A stretch of DNA of 64,000 nt from Carya illinoinensis (Eukaryota; Streptophyta; Magnoliopsida; Fagales; Juglandaceae), in contig NC_056756.1 of NCBI RefSeq assembly GCF_018687715.1, forward strand, positions 1 through 64,000, given 5' to 3'. Position 1 is the first letter of the stretch; every line of letters begins with the position of its first letter. Made by a program: the position numbers and the translations under genes. The notes beneath the pieces were generated by a model. That model saw nothing but the letters and a program-made list of their open reading frames with translations, was not told the DNA's origin and did not search any database. Below, piece by piece: positions 23,331-34,143 of the stretch.

Positions 23331-26003
23331 TCATTCTAGAAGACCAACTGAAGTTGCGCACAACTTCAGTTTCTCAAGCGTAACACCCTTTGTCAACATA
23401 TCAGCAGGGTTCTTGCTTCCACAAATCTTCTCAAGTAACAACTGTCCGTCATCTAACAATGACCGTATGAAGTGATACCTGATCTGAATGTGCTTGGTCC
23501 TAGAATGGAATGCTGGATTCTTGGCTAGGAATATGGCACTCTGACTGTCATTGTAGAGAGTTTCTTTCTGATTCTTCTTACCCAATTCTTCTAAGAAACC
23601 TTGTAGCCATACCATCTCCTTTACAACCTCTGACACTGCAATATACTCAGCTTCTGTTGTAGACAAAGAAACTGTTTTCTGTAGATTAGAACCCCATGAC
23701 ACTGCAGTACCACCAAGTGTATAAACAAAGCCCGTGGTACTCTTTCTACTGTCAATATCTCCAGCTAAATCAGCATCAACATAGCCCTGCACCTCCAATC
23801 TCTCTCCAGAGAAACATAAACAGGTTTCTGAGGAACCCTTTAGGTACCTCAAAATCCACTTCACTGCTTCCCAATGTTGCTTTCCTGGGTTACTCATGTA
23901 TCTACTCACAACTCCCACTGCATGGGCAATATTCGGTCTTGTGCAAACCATAGCATACATAAGTGAACCAATGGCTGAGGTATAAGGAACCTTACTCATG
24001 TAATCTTGTTCCTCCTCTGACTCTGGTGACTGATTATTGCTGAGTCTGAAGTGACTTCCCAAGGGTGTGCCAACTGGTTTGGCCTTGTCCATATTGAACC
24101 TGCTGAGTACCTTTTTCACATACTCAGCCTGTGAGAGCCTCAACGTACCTCTGACTCTGTCTCTGACAATTCTCATGCCAAGGATTTGCTTTGCAGCTCC
24201 CAAATTCTTCATTGCAAAGTGCTCTGACATCTGCTTCTTCAGATTATTGATCTCATCAATACTAGCCCCTGCAATAAGCATGTCATCCACATACAACAGC
24301 AAAATAATGTAAAAATTGTCAAAATGTCTGACATAGCAACAGTGATCTGCCTGATATCTAATATACCCTACACTGTGCATGAAGTTGTCAAATTTCTTGT
24401 ACCACTGTCTAGAAGCTTGCTTCAGGCCATACAAGCTCTTCTTCAGTCTGCAAACTGAACCTTCCTTTCCCTGTACCACAAACTTCTCAGGCTGGTGCAT
24501 GTAGATGTCTTCTTCAAGGTCTCCATGAAGAAAAGCTGTCTTCACGTCTAACTGCTCAAGAAATAGATCTTCAGTGGCAACCATAGCTAGTAACATCCTG
24601 ATAGTTGTGATCTTCACCACAGGAGAAAAGATCTCAGAGTAATCAATACCCTGCTTTTGCTGAAAGCCTTTTACAACAAGTCTAGCCTTGTACCTCTTAC
24701 TGCCGTCATGCTCAGTTTTCATCCGGTACACCCACTTGTTGTGTAATGCCTTCTTCCCTGATGGAAGTTCTGTCAACTCCCATGTCTGATTCCCTAGCAG
24801 GGAATCCATCTCGTCTTTCATGGCCAGCTCACACTTGCTAGAATTCTCATCTTGCAAGGTTTCTTCATAACTCTGCGGTTCTCTACCATCTGTCAACAAA
24901 ATGTAATTCAAAATAGGTGAGAAACGCTGTGGAGGACGTATAGTCCTAACTGACCTGCGAACTGCAACTGTAGGAGTAGACAATTCTGAAACTGCCTGCG
25001 GAATAATAGGAATGGGTGCACTGGACCCACTCTCCCCATCACTCACATCTCTACACTGCACTGTGACCTCTGGTAGGTCATCCAATCCTACAAACTCGGA
25101 CTCCTGAGGAGCTACTGCAGAAGCTATACTCGACTTATCCTTGTACATCATTTTCTCATTGAAAATCACATTCCTGCTTCTTATGATTTTCCGACCCTGA
25201 TCATCCCAGAAACGATAGCCAAATGCCTCGTCTCCATAGCCAATGAAATAGCATTTCTTTGACTTAGCCTCAAGCTTACTACGAGCATCAGAATCAACAA
25301 GCACATAAGAAAGACAACCAAAGGTTTTAAGGTGAGAAAGCTTAACCTCTTTCCCGCTCCAAACCTCCTCAGGCAATCCACAATCCAGTGGAACTGATGG
25401 CCCTCTGTTTATCAAATAAACGGCAGTGCTGACTGCATCTGCCCAGAAAGTGGGTGGTAGTCCGGCGTGCAACCTCATGCTTCTAGCACGCTCATTAATA
25501 GTCCTATTCATACGCTCAGCAACTCCATTTTGCTGTGGTGTCCCAGGAATGGTCTTCTCCATTCTGATACCCAGAGCTGCACAATACTCCTTGAACCCGC
25601 CATCAACATACTCACCACCATTGTCAGACCTCAAACACTTCAGTTTCAAGCTTGTCTCTGTCTCAACCATGGCTTTCCAAATTTTAAAAACATTAAATAC
25701 TTCAGATTTATGTTTCAAAAAATAAATCCATACCTTCCTACTATGGTCATCAATGAACGTAACATAGTAGCGAGAACCTCCAAGAGATGCAACTGGGGAA
25801 GGACCCCACACATCTGTATGCACAAGATCAAGTCTTCCTGTCTTTGGCGTTCTACCACTTTTCAAGAAGCTGACCTTCTTTTGTTTCCCCATAACACAAC
25901 TCTCGCACAAACTGAGATCAACTGTCTTCAGTTCTGGTAGCTTGCCTCTAGACAGAAGTTCCATCATTCCCTTCTGCTCATATGGCCAAGCCTGCAATGC
26001 CAC
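23331..26003 (-). CDS. Tork-like copia integrase-RT-RNase H frame (890 aa)
   Basis: A long uninterrupted minus-strand frame. Integrase: C..C zinc finger end (CESCVMGKQ), DLVHTDVWGP, DNGGEY and PQQNGVAERMNR, the D-D-35-E core, residues about 30-180. RT at about residues 420-660: KWVYRMK, LVVKGFQQ.QGIDY.EIFSPVVK, DVKTAFLHG, SLYGLKQA and the catalytic YVDDML. RNase H: DADLAGDIDSRKSTTGF, SLSTTEAEY and H..IR.H.IR near the end, finishing ADMLTKG...GLLE. It lies inside a gag-pol that is broken only by one nonsense codon and one frameshift upstream, so it is not expressed in normal gag-pol form. It belongs to a mobile element, not to the host gene around it. Confidence 0.93.
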   Translation of the reverse strand: MALQAWPYEQKGMMELLSRGKLPELKTVDLSLCESCVMGKQKKVSFLKSGRTPKTGRLDLVHTDVWGPSPVASLGGSRYYVTFIDDHSRKVWIYFLKHKSEVFNVFKIWKAMVETETSLKLKCLRSDNGGEYVDGGFKEYCAALGIRMEKTIPGTPQQNGVAERMNRTINERARSMRLHAGLPPTFWADAVSTAVYLINRGPSVPLDCGLPEEVWSGKEVKLSHLKTFGCLSYVLVDSDARSKLEAKSKKCYFIGYGDEAFGYRFWDDQGRKIIRSRNVIFNEKMMYKDKSSIASAVAPQESEFVGLDDLPEVTVQCRDVSDGESGSSAPIPIIPQAVSELSTPTVAVRRSVRTIRPPQRFSPILNYILLTDGREPQSYEETLQDENSSKCELAMKDEMDSLLGNQTWELTELPSGKKALHNKWVYRMKTEHDGSKRYKARLVVKGFQQKQGIDYSEIFSPVVKITTIRMLLAMVATEDLFLEQLDVKTAFLHGDLEEDIYMHQPEKFVVQGKEGSVCRLKKSLYGLKQASRQWYKKFDNFMHSVGYIRYQADHCCYVRHFDNFYIILLLYVDDMLIAGASIDEINNLKKQMSEHFAMKNLGAAKQILGMRIVRDRVRGTLRLSQAEYVKKVLSRFNMDKAKPVGTPLGSHFRLSNNQSPESEEEQDYMSKVPYTSAIGSLMYAMVCTRPNIAHAVGVVSRYMSNPGKQHWEAVKWILRYLKGSSETCLCFSGERLEVQGYVDADLAGDIDSRKSTTGFVYTLGGTAVSWGSNLQKTVSLSTTEAEYIAVSEVVKEMVWLQGFLEELGKKNQKETLYNDSQSAIFLAKNPAFHSRTKHIQIRYHFIRSLLDDGQLLLEKICGSKNPADMLTKGVTLEKLKLCATSVGLLE

Positions 26004-27235
26004 AAATCTGATGTGCTTTCTGCAACGGTAGTAGCAATAGTGTCAATTAAACCAATAGTCATATATAGTGTACCAGTTTTCTTACCCCGAGCTAGTACCA
26101 ATGCCCCTTTTGTGACCTTCCAGGTGCTATCTGAGAACACCACTGAATGACCACACTTATCAAGCTGCCCAACAGAAATGAGGTTCTTTTTCAACTCAGG
26201 AATGTGCCTGACCTTTTGCAAGGTCCATTTGTTCTTGCCAGGGAGTGCAATGTCAATGTCTCTCATCCCCACTACGTTCAAAGCCTCACCATCAGCCAAA
26301 TATACCTTCCCAAACTCACCTGCAACATAGTTCCGCATTAGCTCCCAGTGGGAAGATGTATAGAAGGAAGCCCCTGAATCCAGTATCCAATCATCAACTG
26401 GACTATGAACTGCAAGCAATAGTGCATCCTGTACTTCTTCAGTTACCGCATTAGCACTATCATTCTCCGTCTTCTTGGGGTTTTTGCAGTTTTTCTTTAT
26501 GTGGCCAGCTTTGCCACAATTCCAGCAAGTTGCCTGCTGACCAGGCCTCGACTTGCTCTTACCCCTGTACTTTGATTTTGATCTTCCTCTGTTTGAGTTC
26601 CTGTCATGTGATCTCCTTCGAGAGTCAACATTTAGGGCTGAACTCAAACCCGAGGTCTCGCCTAAATCTTTCCTGCGCACCTCCTCAGCCAAAATCAAAT
26701 CACGAATATCATCATATTTCAGTTTAGTTTTACCAGCAGAATTACTAACAGCCATTCTCATGGCTTCCCAACTATTTGACAATGAAGTCAATAGTATTAG
26801 TGCACGTATCTCATCATCAAATTCAATTTCAACAGACGACAATTAATTTGTGATAGTATTAAAATCATTCAGATGTTGTGCAACAGACGTACCATCTGCC
26901 ATTTTCAAATTGAATAACTTTTTCATCAGATGTACCTTGTTATTCGCTGACGGCTTTTCATACATACCTGACAAAGCCGCCATGAGATCCGCCGTCGTCT
27001 TCTCCTTGATGACGTTGTGTGCAACAGATCTCGACAGGGTTAATCGAATAACCCCTAGAACCTGTTGATCCAACAGGTTCCAACTAGCATCATCCATCTT
27101 TTCCGGTTGCTGCCCCAATAGTGGAAGATGAAGTTTCTTCCCATAGAGGTAGTCCTCTATCTGCATCCTCCAGTATCCAAAATCCGTGCCATCAAACTTC
27201 TCGATCCCCGATACTTTCAATTCATCTCTAGCCAT
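25964..27235 (-). pseudogene. Tork-like copia gag and protease
   Basis: The frame starts at MARDELKVSGIEKFDGT (27235) and gives the copia Gag fold: FGYWRMQIEDYLYGKKL, YEKPSANNKVHLMKKLFNLKM, VAQHLNDFN. A single TAA at 26840-26842 breaks it where CAA is expected. It then continues IEFDDEIRALILLTSLSNSW, a CCHC knuckle CWNCGKAGHIKKNCKNP, and protease LDSGASFYTSS...DGEALNVVGM. It ends in the pre-integrase WHCRLGHMS, where a frameshift near 25975 links to the integrase-RT frame. Apart from these two lesions it looks intact. Confidence 0.92.
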
Positions 27236-27275
27236 CGTTTCTCCTCAGACCCGAACCTTGGCTCTTGATACCAAT

Positions 27276-27710
27276 TGTTGTGAAAAACGATGACAATGAA
27301 TTGAAAGATAATAACGAACGAGAAAAACAATCACACACGCAATCACACACGACACAAGATGTACGTGATTCGGCAAATTGCCTACGTCCACGGGAGCTGT
27401 AGAGGATTTTATTATCGAGGAATATCACACTATAAGATGAATCTCAACACTGTTCAACCACAGTGTTTTCGTGTCTACAGTAACCGGCCATATGAGTTTA
27501 AACATCATATATATAGTTCAAATGGCGGAATCACTAAAATCGCATGTTCGCTCGAGCGGCGTGTCGAGCGCGCGTCGAGCGAACTTCCCTTCCGCGTCCC
27601 GCTCGAGTTCACTGTCGAGCTGACGTCGAGCGTTCGACTCTGCCTGACTTCGCTCGAGCGGCCAATGCCTCCGCTCGAGTGGTGTGGACCAAACTCCACG
27701 GTACTCAACA
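27276..27710 (-). repeat. Tork-like copia 5' LTR
   Basis: 435 bp, TGTTGTG...CTCAACA, with a single copy of the GC-rich CTCGAG block. It is followed on the minus strand by the PBS. Confidence 0.93.
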
Positions 27711-28561
27711 AAACTATGTTAAAAACTTATCACTGTTTTATGTGTATACATATTTCTCAAATTAATTTTATAGTCCTCTTACTTGTTAAACATTGTTGAA
27801 ACAACTTTATGATGCTTCTGATAAAAAAGCAACATGCACCAAGGAAAGACAAAAATTAGTGGTTATAGGGAAGACCAAAAATAATTTTTTTACCTTTTTC
27901 TAGCACCTATGACATTATCTCTATGGAAATGCATACAAGTGCTCTTTTTATTTTTATTTTTACCCTACTTTATTCCTTAAGTTCTTGTTATGGATATTTC
28001 AGATAATTATGTGGTACCCATGTCGCTTGAAACTTCAAGTTGTTTGAGAAGTTGGATAGAATAGTATTTCACCACGCATTGTGGATTTTTAATTTTGGGT
28101 TAGATACTAAAGTAATTACCGTGTTTAGACATATAGTAGTTCCTAAATTATAACCGAGTTTCTTCTTCCCTATGCTTTTTACTTTGATCTAATCAGTCTT
28201 TTTCATTAGTTTTCCTTTAAGAATCGGTTAAAACGCCACTTAGCAGAAAGGACTGAATGCATTTCATTTAAAACATAAAAAAATAAAAATATTAATTAAA
28301 CAACAAAATAATTAAGAAAAAGACAAACATACTGCCAGGTCTGGCACCATGCTCCGCTTGGGTGGTTGTCCAAGGCTTGGCCTGGGTCGTGCGCCGATGA
28401 CTGGGTCTTTAGCTAGTCTCTGCCTACCACTTTTTTCTTTTTAATTATTCTTTTGTTTTTTAAATTTTTTGTTTTTTATCTTTATATTTTCTTACAATGA
28501 CATGTGGCACTTAATAAGTGATTAGTTTTGACGTGACATTTTAATGAATTATTAGCGAAAG

Positions 28562-28738
28562 AGAAATACTATAAAGAAGCTTTACACCATACATTTCCAC
28601 TTAACCATTATGCGATTTGTTATTTTTATCTTTATATTTAAACACACATATTTAAGCATTAAAATAGAAGGGTAAAAATAAAAGCACATGTTAAAGGTGG
28701 ATATGTGTGGTGTAAGGCTTCCATGAAGAATTTTTCTT
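28562..28738. mobile_element. Fold-back MITE in FRO intron 4, left copy
   Basis: A ~177-bp A/T-rich element has imperfect terminal inverted repeats of about 40 bp (GAAGC.TTACACCA...TCCAC on both ends) and a nearly palindromic interior. The same element lies at the matching place of the right copy (41903-42080), so it predates the duplication. No clear TSD was found. Confidence 0.65.
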
Positions 28739-31234
28739 AGACTGATTTGAAAAAAGTTGAAAACACAAGGACTAAAAGGTTCAAAATTAAAGTTTAGGGA
28801 CTAACCTGCCTAAAAGAAAAAGCACAAAAACTGTTTTAGTATATAATCCCTTTAATTTTGGTATACTGAATATTTCAAACATGAGGCTGTATGGTACATT
28901 TTAACAGATATTGGGCCTCGTCAAATAAATTGTGGCATGTTCGTGACTCATGCTCTACAGGATGAATTTTAACCTTTTTTTTTTTTTTTTTTTGTCCCTT
29001 TTAGTTATGTGCTTCTTGCTACACTGATTGACGAAGATTTGGTGGGGCTGAAAGGATTTTTTTTGTTTGTTTATAATAACTCATGCTCTTGGGATGCAAG
29101 ACTGAACTATTTTTCTGTGCTTTACCCCACTATGTAGTGAACAAAAAATGTTGACTTCAAGAATTGATTTTGACAAAAAATAAAAAAACAAACTGACATC
29201 GAAATTTCTTTAACGAAATTCTCTTGTTTCTTCTTGTTACCTCTGTCTGACTTGTCTTATTACTTCCTTGAGAAATCGGAAGAAACATGGAAACAAAGAA
29301 AGTTCTCTTTAACAATTTTTTTCCTTAACTTTTTGGGTTCATGCAGATAATTGAGTGGAAAAGTGATGGTGGAGCAAACCTTGCTGGGGTTATCTGCTAT
29401 GTATTTGGTCTATTGATATGGGTGACAACACTTCCTCCTGTGAGGAAGCGATATTTTGAGCTTTTCTTCTATACACATCAACTCTACGTACTTTTTGTCA
29501 TTTTCCTGGCTTTGCATATTGGTGATACGAATTTTAGCAAAGTTTTTGGGGGAATATTTCTGTTCATGCTTGATCGCTTTTTAAGGTTCTGCCAATCACG
29601 TATGACTGTCAACATAGTTTCGATGAAAAGCCTTCCGTGTGGAACAGTGAAATTGGTGCTTTCCAAACCTGGAAGTAAGATTAGTTCAACAATTTGTTGT
29701 TTTATTGTGTTCTGTTTTTTGACCAAAAATCTTAGAGCTTCCTCTTTGATTATGTAGACCTGGGGTACAATGCCCTCAGTTTCATCTTCCTACGAGTGCG
29801 GGAAATATCTTGGCTGCAATGGCATCCTTTCAGTGTTTCATCAAGTCCATTGGATGGTAAGTATCATCTTTCTGTGCTCGTAAAGGCTTTTGGTGACTGG
29901 ACATCAATGCTAAGTCGGAAAGTCTCAAATATCACTGAGGATTCTCAAATAGAGCTACCTTTACTAACCCCCGGTCAGATTATGGCTTCTGTAGAGGGGC
30001 CTTATGGGCATGAATCACCATACCACTTGATGTGAGTACTCTGTTCATCATATGCATATGTGTGTGCAACCATAATGGATACCTTAGTAAATGGCTAATA
30101 CATGTTCCTTTCTCTTGGCGGGTTCGCCCGGGGTGGGGGGAGGGGAACACTAAACCAAAACTACAGAGACACAAAATGATGATTCATCAGGACACCTGTA
30201 TTTTTTTTCATACCAGTATTCTAGCAGTAGATTTTACTAAATTATCTGTTACTTCTATTGAAAGATGTACTGTGCACTTTTTAACAGGTTAACAACTTTT
30301 GTCCTCTTAGGTATGAAAAGCTTGTACTGGTAGCAGGAGGTAGTGGGATCTCTCCATTTTTAGCCATATCGAGTGATATTCTCCATCGTACTAAGGATAA
30401 AAAAACTTGTGTACCAAGAAATGTTTTACTTGTTTGGGCTGTGAAAAGGTCGAATGAGCTATCTCTTTTTTCCTCTACTGGTGTGGAGTCAATCTGTTCA
30501 TTTTTTTCTGATAAATTGAATATCGAAGTTCAAATGTATGTCACTAGAGAATCAGAGCCTTCATTGGTAAGTTAAAAGTCTCCTGTTTCTTATCTTATCT
30601 ATGCTGTCATTTTTCACGATCAAGATCATCTCTTCAGTCTAGATTTGACTGTTGTTGATGCAGGAGGAGGGTAATATCCACAAGGCTACAAGCTCTCCTG
30701 TTTTCTCTATTGGAGGGGGCATTTCAGCCTTGGTTGGCACTGGAAATAAGATATGGGTTGGATGCTATGTTATCATATCTACAATTGGCTTCGTTATCTC
30801 TTTGAGTTTGTTAGACATCTGTTACATAAATCCTTTTAGTATATCATATTGGTGGTACAAAGGCCTTCTTTTTGTAGCATGCATGGTTGTCAGTGTTTTC
30901 ATCTATGGGGGCTTTGTGGTTGGTTTATGGCATCTTTGGGAAAAAAGGACCTTAGCCATGGAGGAAAGTCAGGAAGATGGGGTAAAGACCGACATGATGC
31001 AGCGTAACGAAGTATTCACAGAAAAGAACTTATACCAGGAAACTCTTGCTAGTTCATATGCAGTTCGGTATGGTTGCAGACCAGACTTCAAAGGTATGTT
31101 TCCAATTTTTTATGGCAGGAGGTAGTTGTTAATATTTTAATAATACATAGGTTTCAGGTCAAATATCAAGTCGGGTGGCCCCTTAGGATGCGGGGCTTAT
31201 TTATTCTAACAGACATATTTCTCTGATACTTGAT

Positions 31235-31430
31235 ATTGGCAGGGTTGGGTTTTGGAGGTTGACCTGGAGTATTAGCTAGAAATTCAGAATGACTTGGTAA
31301 CGTGCCATCAACATAGGAGTACAGTGGTGACTATATGGGAGAAGGAAGAGGGGATAGAAGGAGGGGAAGGAGAGGAGGAAGTTGCCATGGTTCAGAGAAA
31401 CTGGCTAAGTCGAGCGGCTCTCGATACCAT
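31235..31430 (-). pseudogene. Ale-like copia gag leader and PBS fragment
   Basis: Reversed copy of the start of the element at 36360-38100. The minus strand reads PBS TGGTATCGAGAGCC next to the LTR end, then an ATGGCAACTTCC leader and the YVDG.LPSHS.FLANT gag start. It is cut at 31238 by the deletion that also removed FRO exon 9. Confidence 0.75.
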
Positions 31431-32440
31431 GTTAAGAAACCAGAATTGACAGAAGAAAAATAGAGATTGAAGAGAATAATTCTGCATACTTTATTATGTA
31501 AAACAATGGTCTATATATAGATTTTACAAGGGAATCAAAGAAGGAATAAAAGAATAAAAGTTTGTTACATCACAATAGAGAGAACTGTATTTTATTTACA
31601 ACTGTACTTTGTAGTGGTTGTTTTCATTCTGTTGTGATTCTTTTGAAGGTGCAATGGTAGTCTGTGCTATGCGTGTAATGGCTTGCTGAGTGGTAGTATT
31701 TATGTTAGACGCACATATGCTAATATGTAAAACTCCCTTCCCTTACTTTAAGAATGTCACGTACTTATGTAAATAAAGTCAGAGATTTGCATAATTAAAT
31801 AAAAACATTATTTATCTCATAAAAGAGTTAATAAAATAAAATGTGCTAAAAACATAACAATAGCTTATCAAATAAACTAAACTGGACAATACAATCATAA
31901 AATAAAAGTTAACTAAAGTTTATCAGTATGCTCCTCCTAAGTTTGGCATGCCTGCTCATGCTCATCATCATCCTCACCTGGGTAGTTAAAAATATAAAAT
32001 AAAACTAAAATGAGTTGATGACTTAGCAAAAAATTCATCACAACATAAACATAATAAACATAAGACTTTTTATAAAAAATTTCATGCATAAGAGAATGTA
32101 AAATCATGACTGTTCCTACTTATGCTTATGTTATATATGACTTGTCTTGATTTATCTGAATTGGTCAACACACTAAGGGTGGGTAGCGAAGCCCCGCATC
32201 TTGTTCACCCATCCTCTGGCCCCTAACTGGGCCATGTGGGGGCCCAAATCGTCAAATGCTGGCGACGGCATATCCGCTCGCATATGTGAGTCCAGCGAGG
32301 GTAGGGGGCGAGCTAGGCCCTGGCCGGCCTATATATTCCCTCTTCCGGATAGCTTATATATATAAAATATATACTTATAATAAAACGACACCGTTTCATT
32401 AATCCTAACTAAACTGACTCCCATTTTAAGACTTTCCACT

Positions 32441-32500
<60 letters not shown>

Positions 32501-32767
32501 TTTATTGTCATCATTGTCCGCAACTCACACAATCTCTAAGCATCGAATACTAGCATTTTCCCTCCATCTCTATTAGTATCTCAAAAACCCTCGAATTTTG
32601 TTTTTTTTTTGAAGTTTTTCAATATATTGGATTATGGATGATGAGATTGATTAATGGATTTTCAAGATGAGATTGTGTTTTTGGTTTTGTGGAGTATTAT
32701 ATTGTGATTTGTGGGTATTGATTTGAATGGTTGATTGTATGTTAATTTGTGACTAATTTAGGATTTC
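31430..32767 (-). mobile_element. Ale-like copia LTR and flanking repeat, left arm
   Basis: The LTR terminus reads TGTTAAGAAACCAG on the plus strand (its reverse complement ends the element at 38100). It is followed by ~1.3 kb that is inverted-identical in layout to 35025-36340. The LTR's other end is not resolved, perhaps near 31700. The region also holds a GC-rich block around 32170-32340 (CCCCGCATC, CCGCTCGCATATG) and a CT microsatellite. No coding frame. Confidence 0.6.
32444..32495. repeat. (CT)n microsatellite, left palindrome arm
   Basis: About 26 perfect CT repeats. The inverted counterpart is the GA run at 35301-35352 in the right arm. Confidence 0.97.
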
Positions 32768-33421
32768 AATCCAACCCTAATTTATGTTAGGATTTTTTAT
32801 TGAAACCCTAATTTATGTTAGGGTTTCTGATTAAAACCCTAAATTAGGTTAGGGGCTCATACTAAAACCTCTAACTTAATATGATTTGGGGTTTCATTTT
32901 TGAAATTCCAAGTAATTCTGGAGTTTCAAAATTTAAACCCCAATAAATTGTGATTTGTATGATTTTAGTTGTTATGTGATTTTTGTATTATATTAGGTAT
33001 TTGTGAGTCAATTTCATAGATAGTGGATTAAGTCCAAATACTAGCATTAGTTCTTGTAACATCGAGACCCAAAAGTGTGATTTTGATTTATTTCATTTTT
33101 TTATCTATTATTTTTATTCTTATTATTTCCAGATTTTAACAATGGATCAAATTAAAAAGGGTTTGTATTTCATTAGGAAGTTTCCTTATTGACATAGTTA
33201 TCCTTCAAATTCCTAGATTAGAACTAACACTCAAATTCTCTATCCAATCTCCTGAAAACTGACGTAAAATCTTTTCCCTCACAGATAAGACCCACCCCGA
33301 GACCCTCTAGAGTTAAACACAAGGAAACCTTAGCCACTGTAGCAGCCTCTACAAACTGAGAACCCACACCTCTACGATAAGCCCAGGACTATCCGCTACC
33401 CTCTATTGTTTCGGGTTGACA

Positions 33422-33489
<68 letters not shown>

Positions 33490-34143
33490 TTATGCCGTCG
33501 TGACTAACTCTCAGATCCACCACCACCATAGTCTCCTCTCTTAGTGAGTTGAAGCCCTCCTGTTCACAGTCTATTTACTTTGTCTTCAACCTTCCCAAAA
33601 TGCCCTTCTTAGTAAGTTGAGTTTTGCTAGGGGCTGGGTTGAGTTTGTATCTGGGCTTGTGTTTTAATTGGGTGGGCTTGAATTATTTCAGAAACTTTCA
33701 TAATTGTTTAAGTGGGTTGATTTCTTGTGGGCTTGATGATTTTAATGGACTGATTGTGTTTATAAAAAACTGTTTTAGTGTATTTGAGTAGGCTGTTTTC
33801 CTTGGTTGGGGCTGGGCTATTTTACTTAAATAAATATATTAGACTGATTTTATAGAAAGTATTTAAGGGATTATAAAACATAAATTTAAAGTATACTTTT
33901 AAGTATCATTTTTAAACCATTTTTTAGCCTATTATTTAGGAATACAGGCTTAATATTCATTCTTGCAACACAATAGTGTAGGATATTATTAAATTATATG
34001 GTGTTCATAAAGAATTGTTGAGAAAACAATTGAAGGGTTAAAGAGTTTGACTCGTCACCGATACATGGACATCGGTCCAAAATTTGAACTATATCTCTTT
34101 AACTACCCATTTTGTAGATTGTGATTGACAATTAAGTAAAAGA
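32768..34143. other. Palindrome centre, non-coding, with short repeats
   Basis: Unique spacer between the palindrome arms. At 32775-32860 there are three diverged copies of an AACCCTAATTTATGTTAGG-like unit. A (CT)n microsatellite lies at 33425-33486. No open frame of interest was seen. The A/T-rich part from 33600 on may be the 5' portion of the hAT element whose transposase remnant follows. Confidence 0.6.
33425..33486. repeat. (CT)n microsatellite in the palindrome centre
   Basis: About 31 CT repeats, independent of the mirrored pair in the arms. Confidence 0.97.

Larger units (their letters stand above)
22726..27710 (-). mobile_element. Tork-like Ty1/copia element in FRO intron 4
   Basis: A complete LTR retrotransposon lies on the minus strand between TSDs AAACT at 22721-22725 and 27711-27715. 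The right FRO copy shows the empty site near 42930. LTRs are 22726-23240 and 27276-27710. The minus-strand PBS (TGGTATCAAGAGCC) abuts the 5' LTR at 27260-27273 and a purine tract abuts the 3' LTR at 23241-23256. The internal region holds one gag-pol frame order (gag, CCHC, protease, integrase, RT, RNase H), the Ty1/copia order. Only one nonsense codon and one frameshift were found, so it is a fairly recent insertion, later than the FRO duplication. Confidence 0.95.
19314..31093 (+). pseudogene. FRO6/7-type ferric reductase, left copy, lacks exon 9
   Basis: Duplicate of the intact gene at 38586-45300. Exons: 19314-19557, 21883-21988, 22139-22330, 22445-22679, 29347-29674, 29758-30031, 30311-30566 and 30664-31093, all with GT/AG borders and matching phases. 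The frame stays open, but exon 9 (WGSVDVG, CGP and the FHFNSHSF end of the NADPH domain) is deleted. Reading past the exon 8 donor stops after about ten codons (31125). Intron 4 carries a 5-kb copia element and intron 1 a 1-kb DNA transposon. Compared with the right copy and the family it has substitutions at conserved sites: SREE for SGEE (exon 2), LLRPVD for LLRLVD and IIRSE for IILSE (exon 4), LGYNAL for LRYNAL (exon 6), AISSD for AILSD (exon 7) and DICYIN for DIFYIN (exon 8). Heme histidines are retained. Most likely a pseudogene, though a truncated transcript is possible. Confidence 0.9.
18787..32767. repeat. Left arm of large inverted duplication (FRO palindrome)
   Basis: This arm is inverted relative to 35025-45825. 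From outside in it holds the FRO upstream region, FRO exons 1-8 with introns, a deletion junction at 31233-31238, a copia gag leader, primer-binding site and LTR, and a GC-rich block with a CT microsatellite. It is longer than its partner because of the Tork-like copia (4,985 bp plus TSD) and a 1-kb DNA transposon. It lacks the sequence equivalent to 36493-39411. Arms match closely at base level but with scattered substitutions and indels, so this is a real, aged duplication. Confidence 0.93.

Noticed and set aside
25426..25940. Plus-strand frames of 99 and 157 codons in the Tork-like element
   Set aside because: They are antisense shadows of the integrase frame on the minus strand.
28320..28430. 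GC-rich block in FRO intron 4 as a separate exon or ncRNA
   Set aside because: It is present in both copies but has no splice sites in phase and no recognised RNA fold; it is probably an old repeat fragment.
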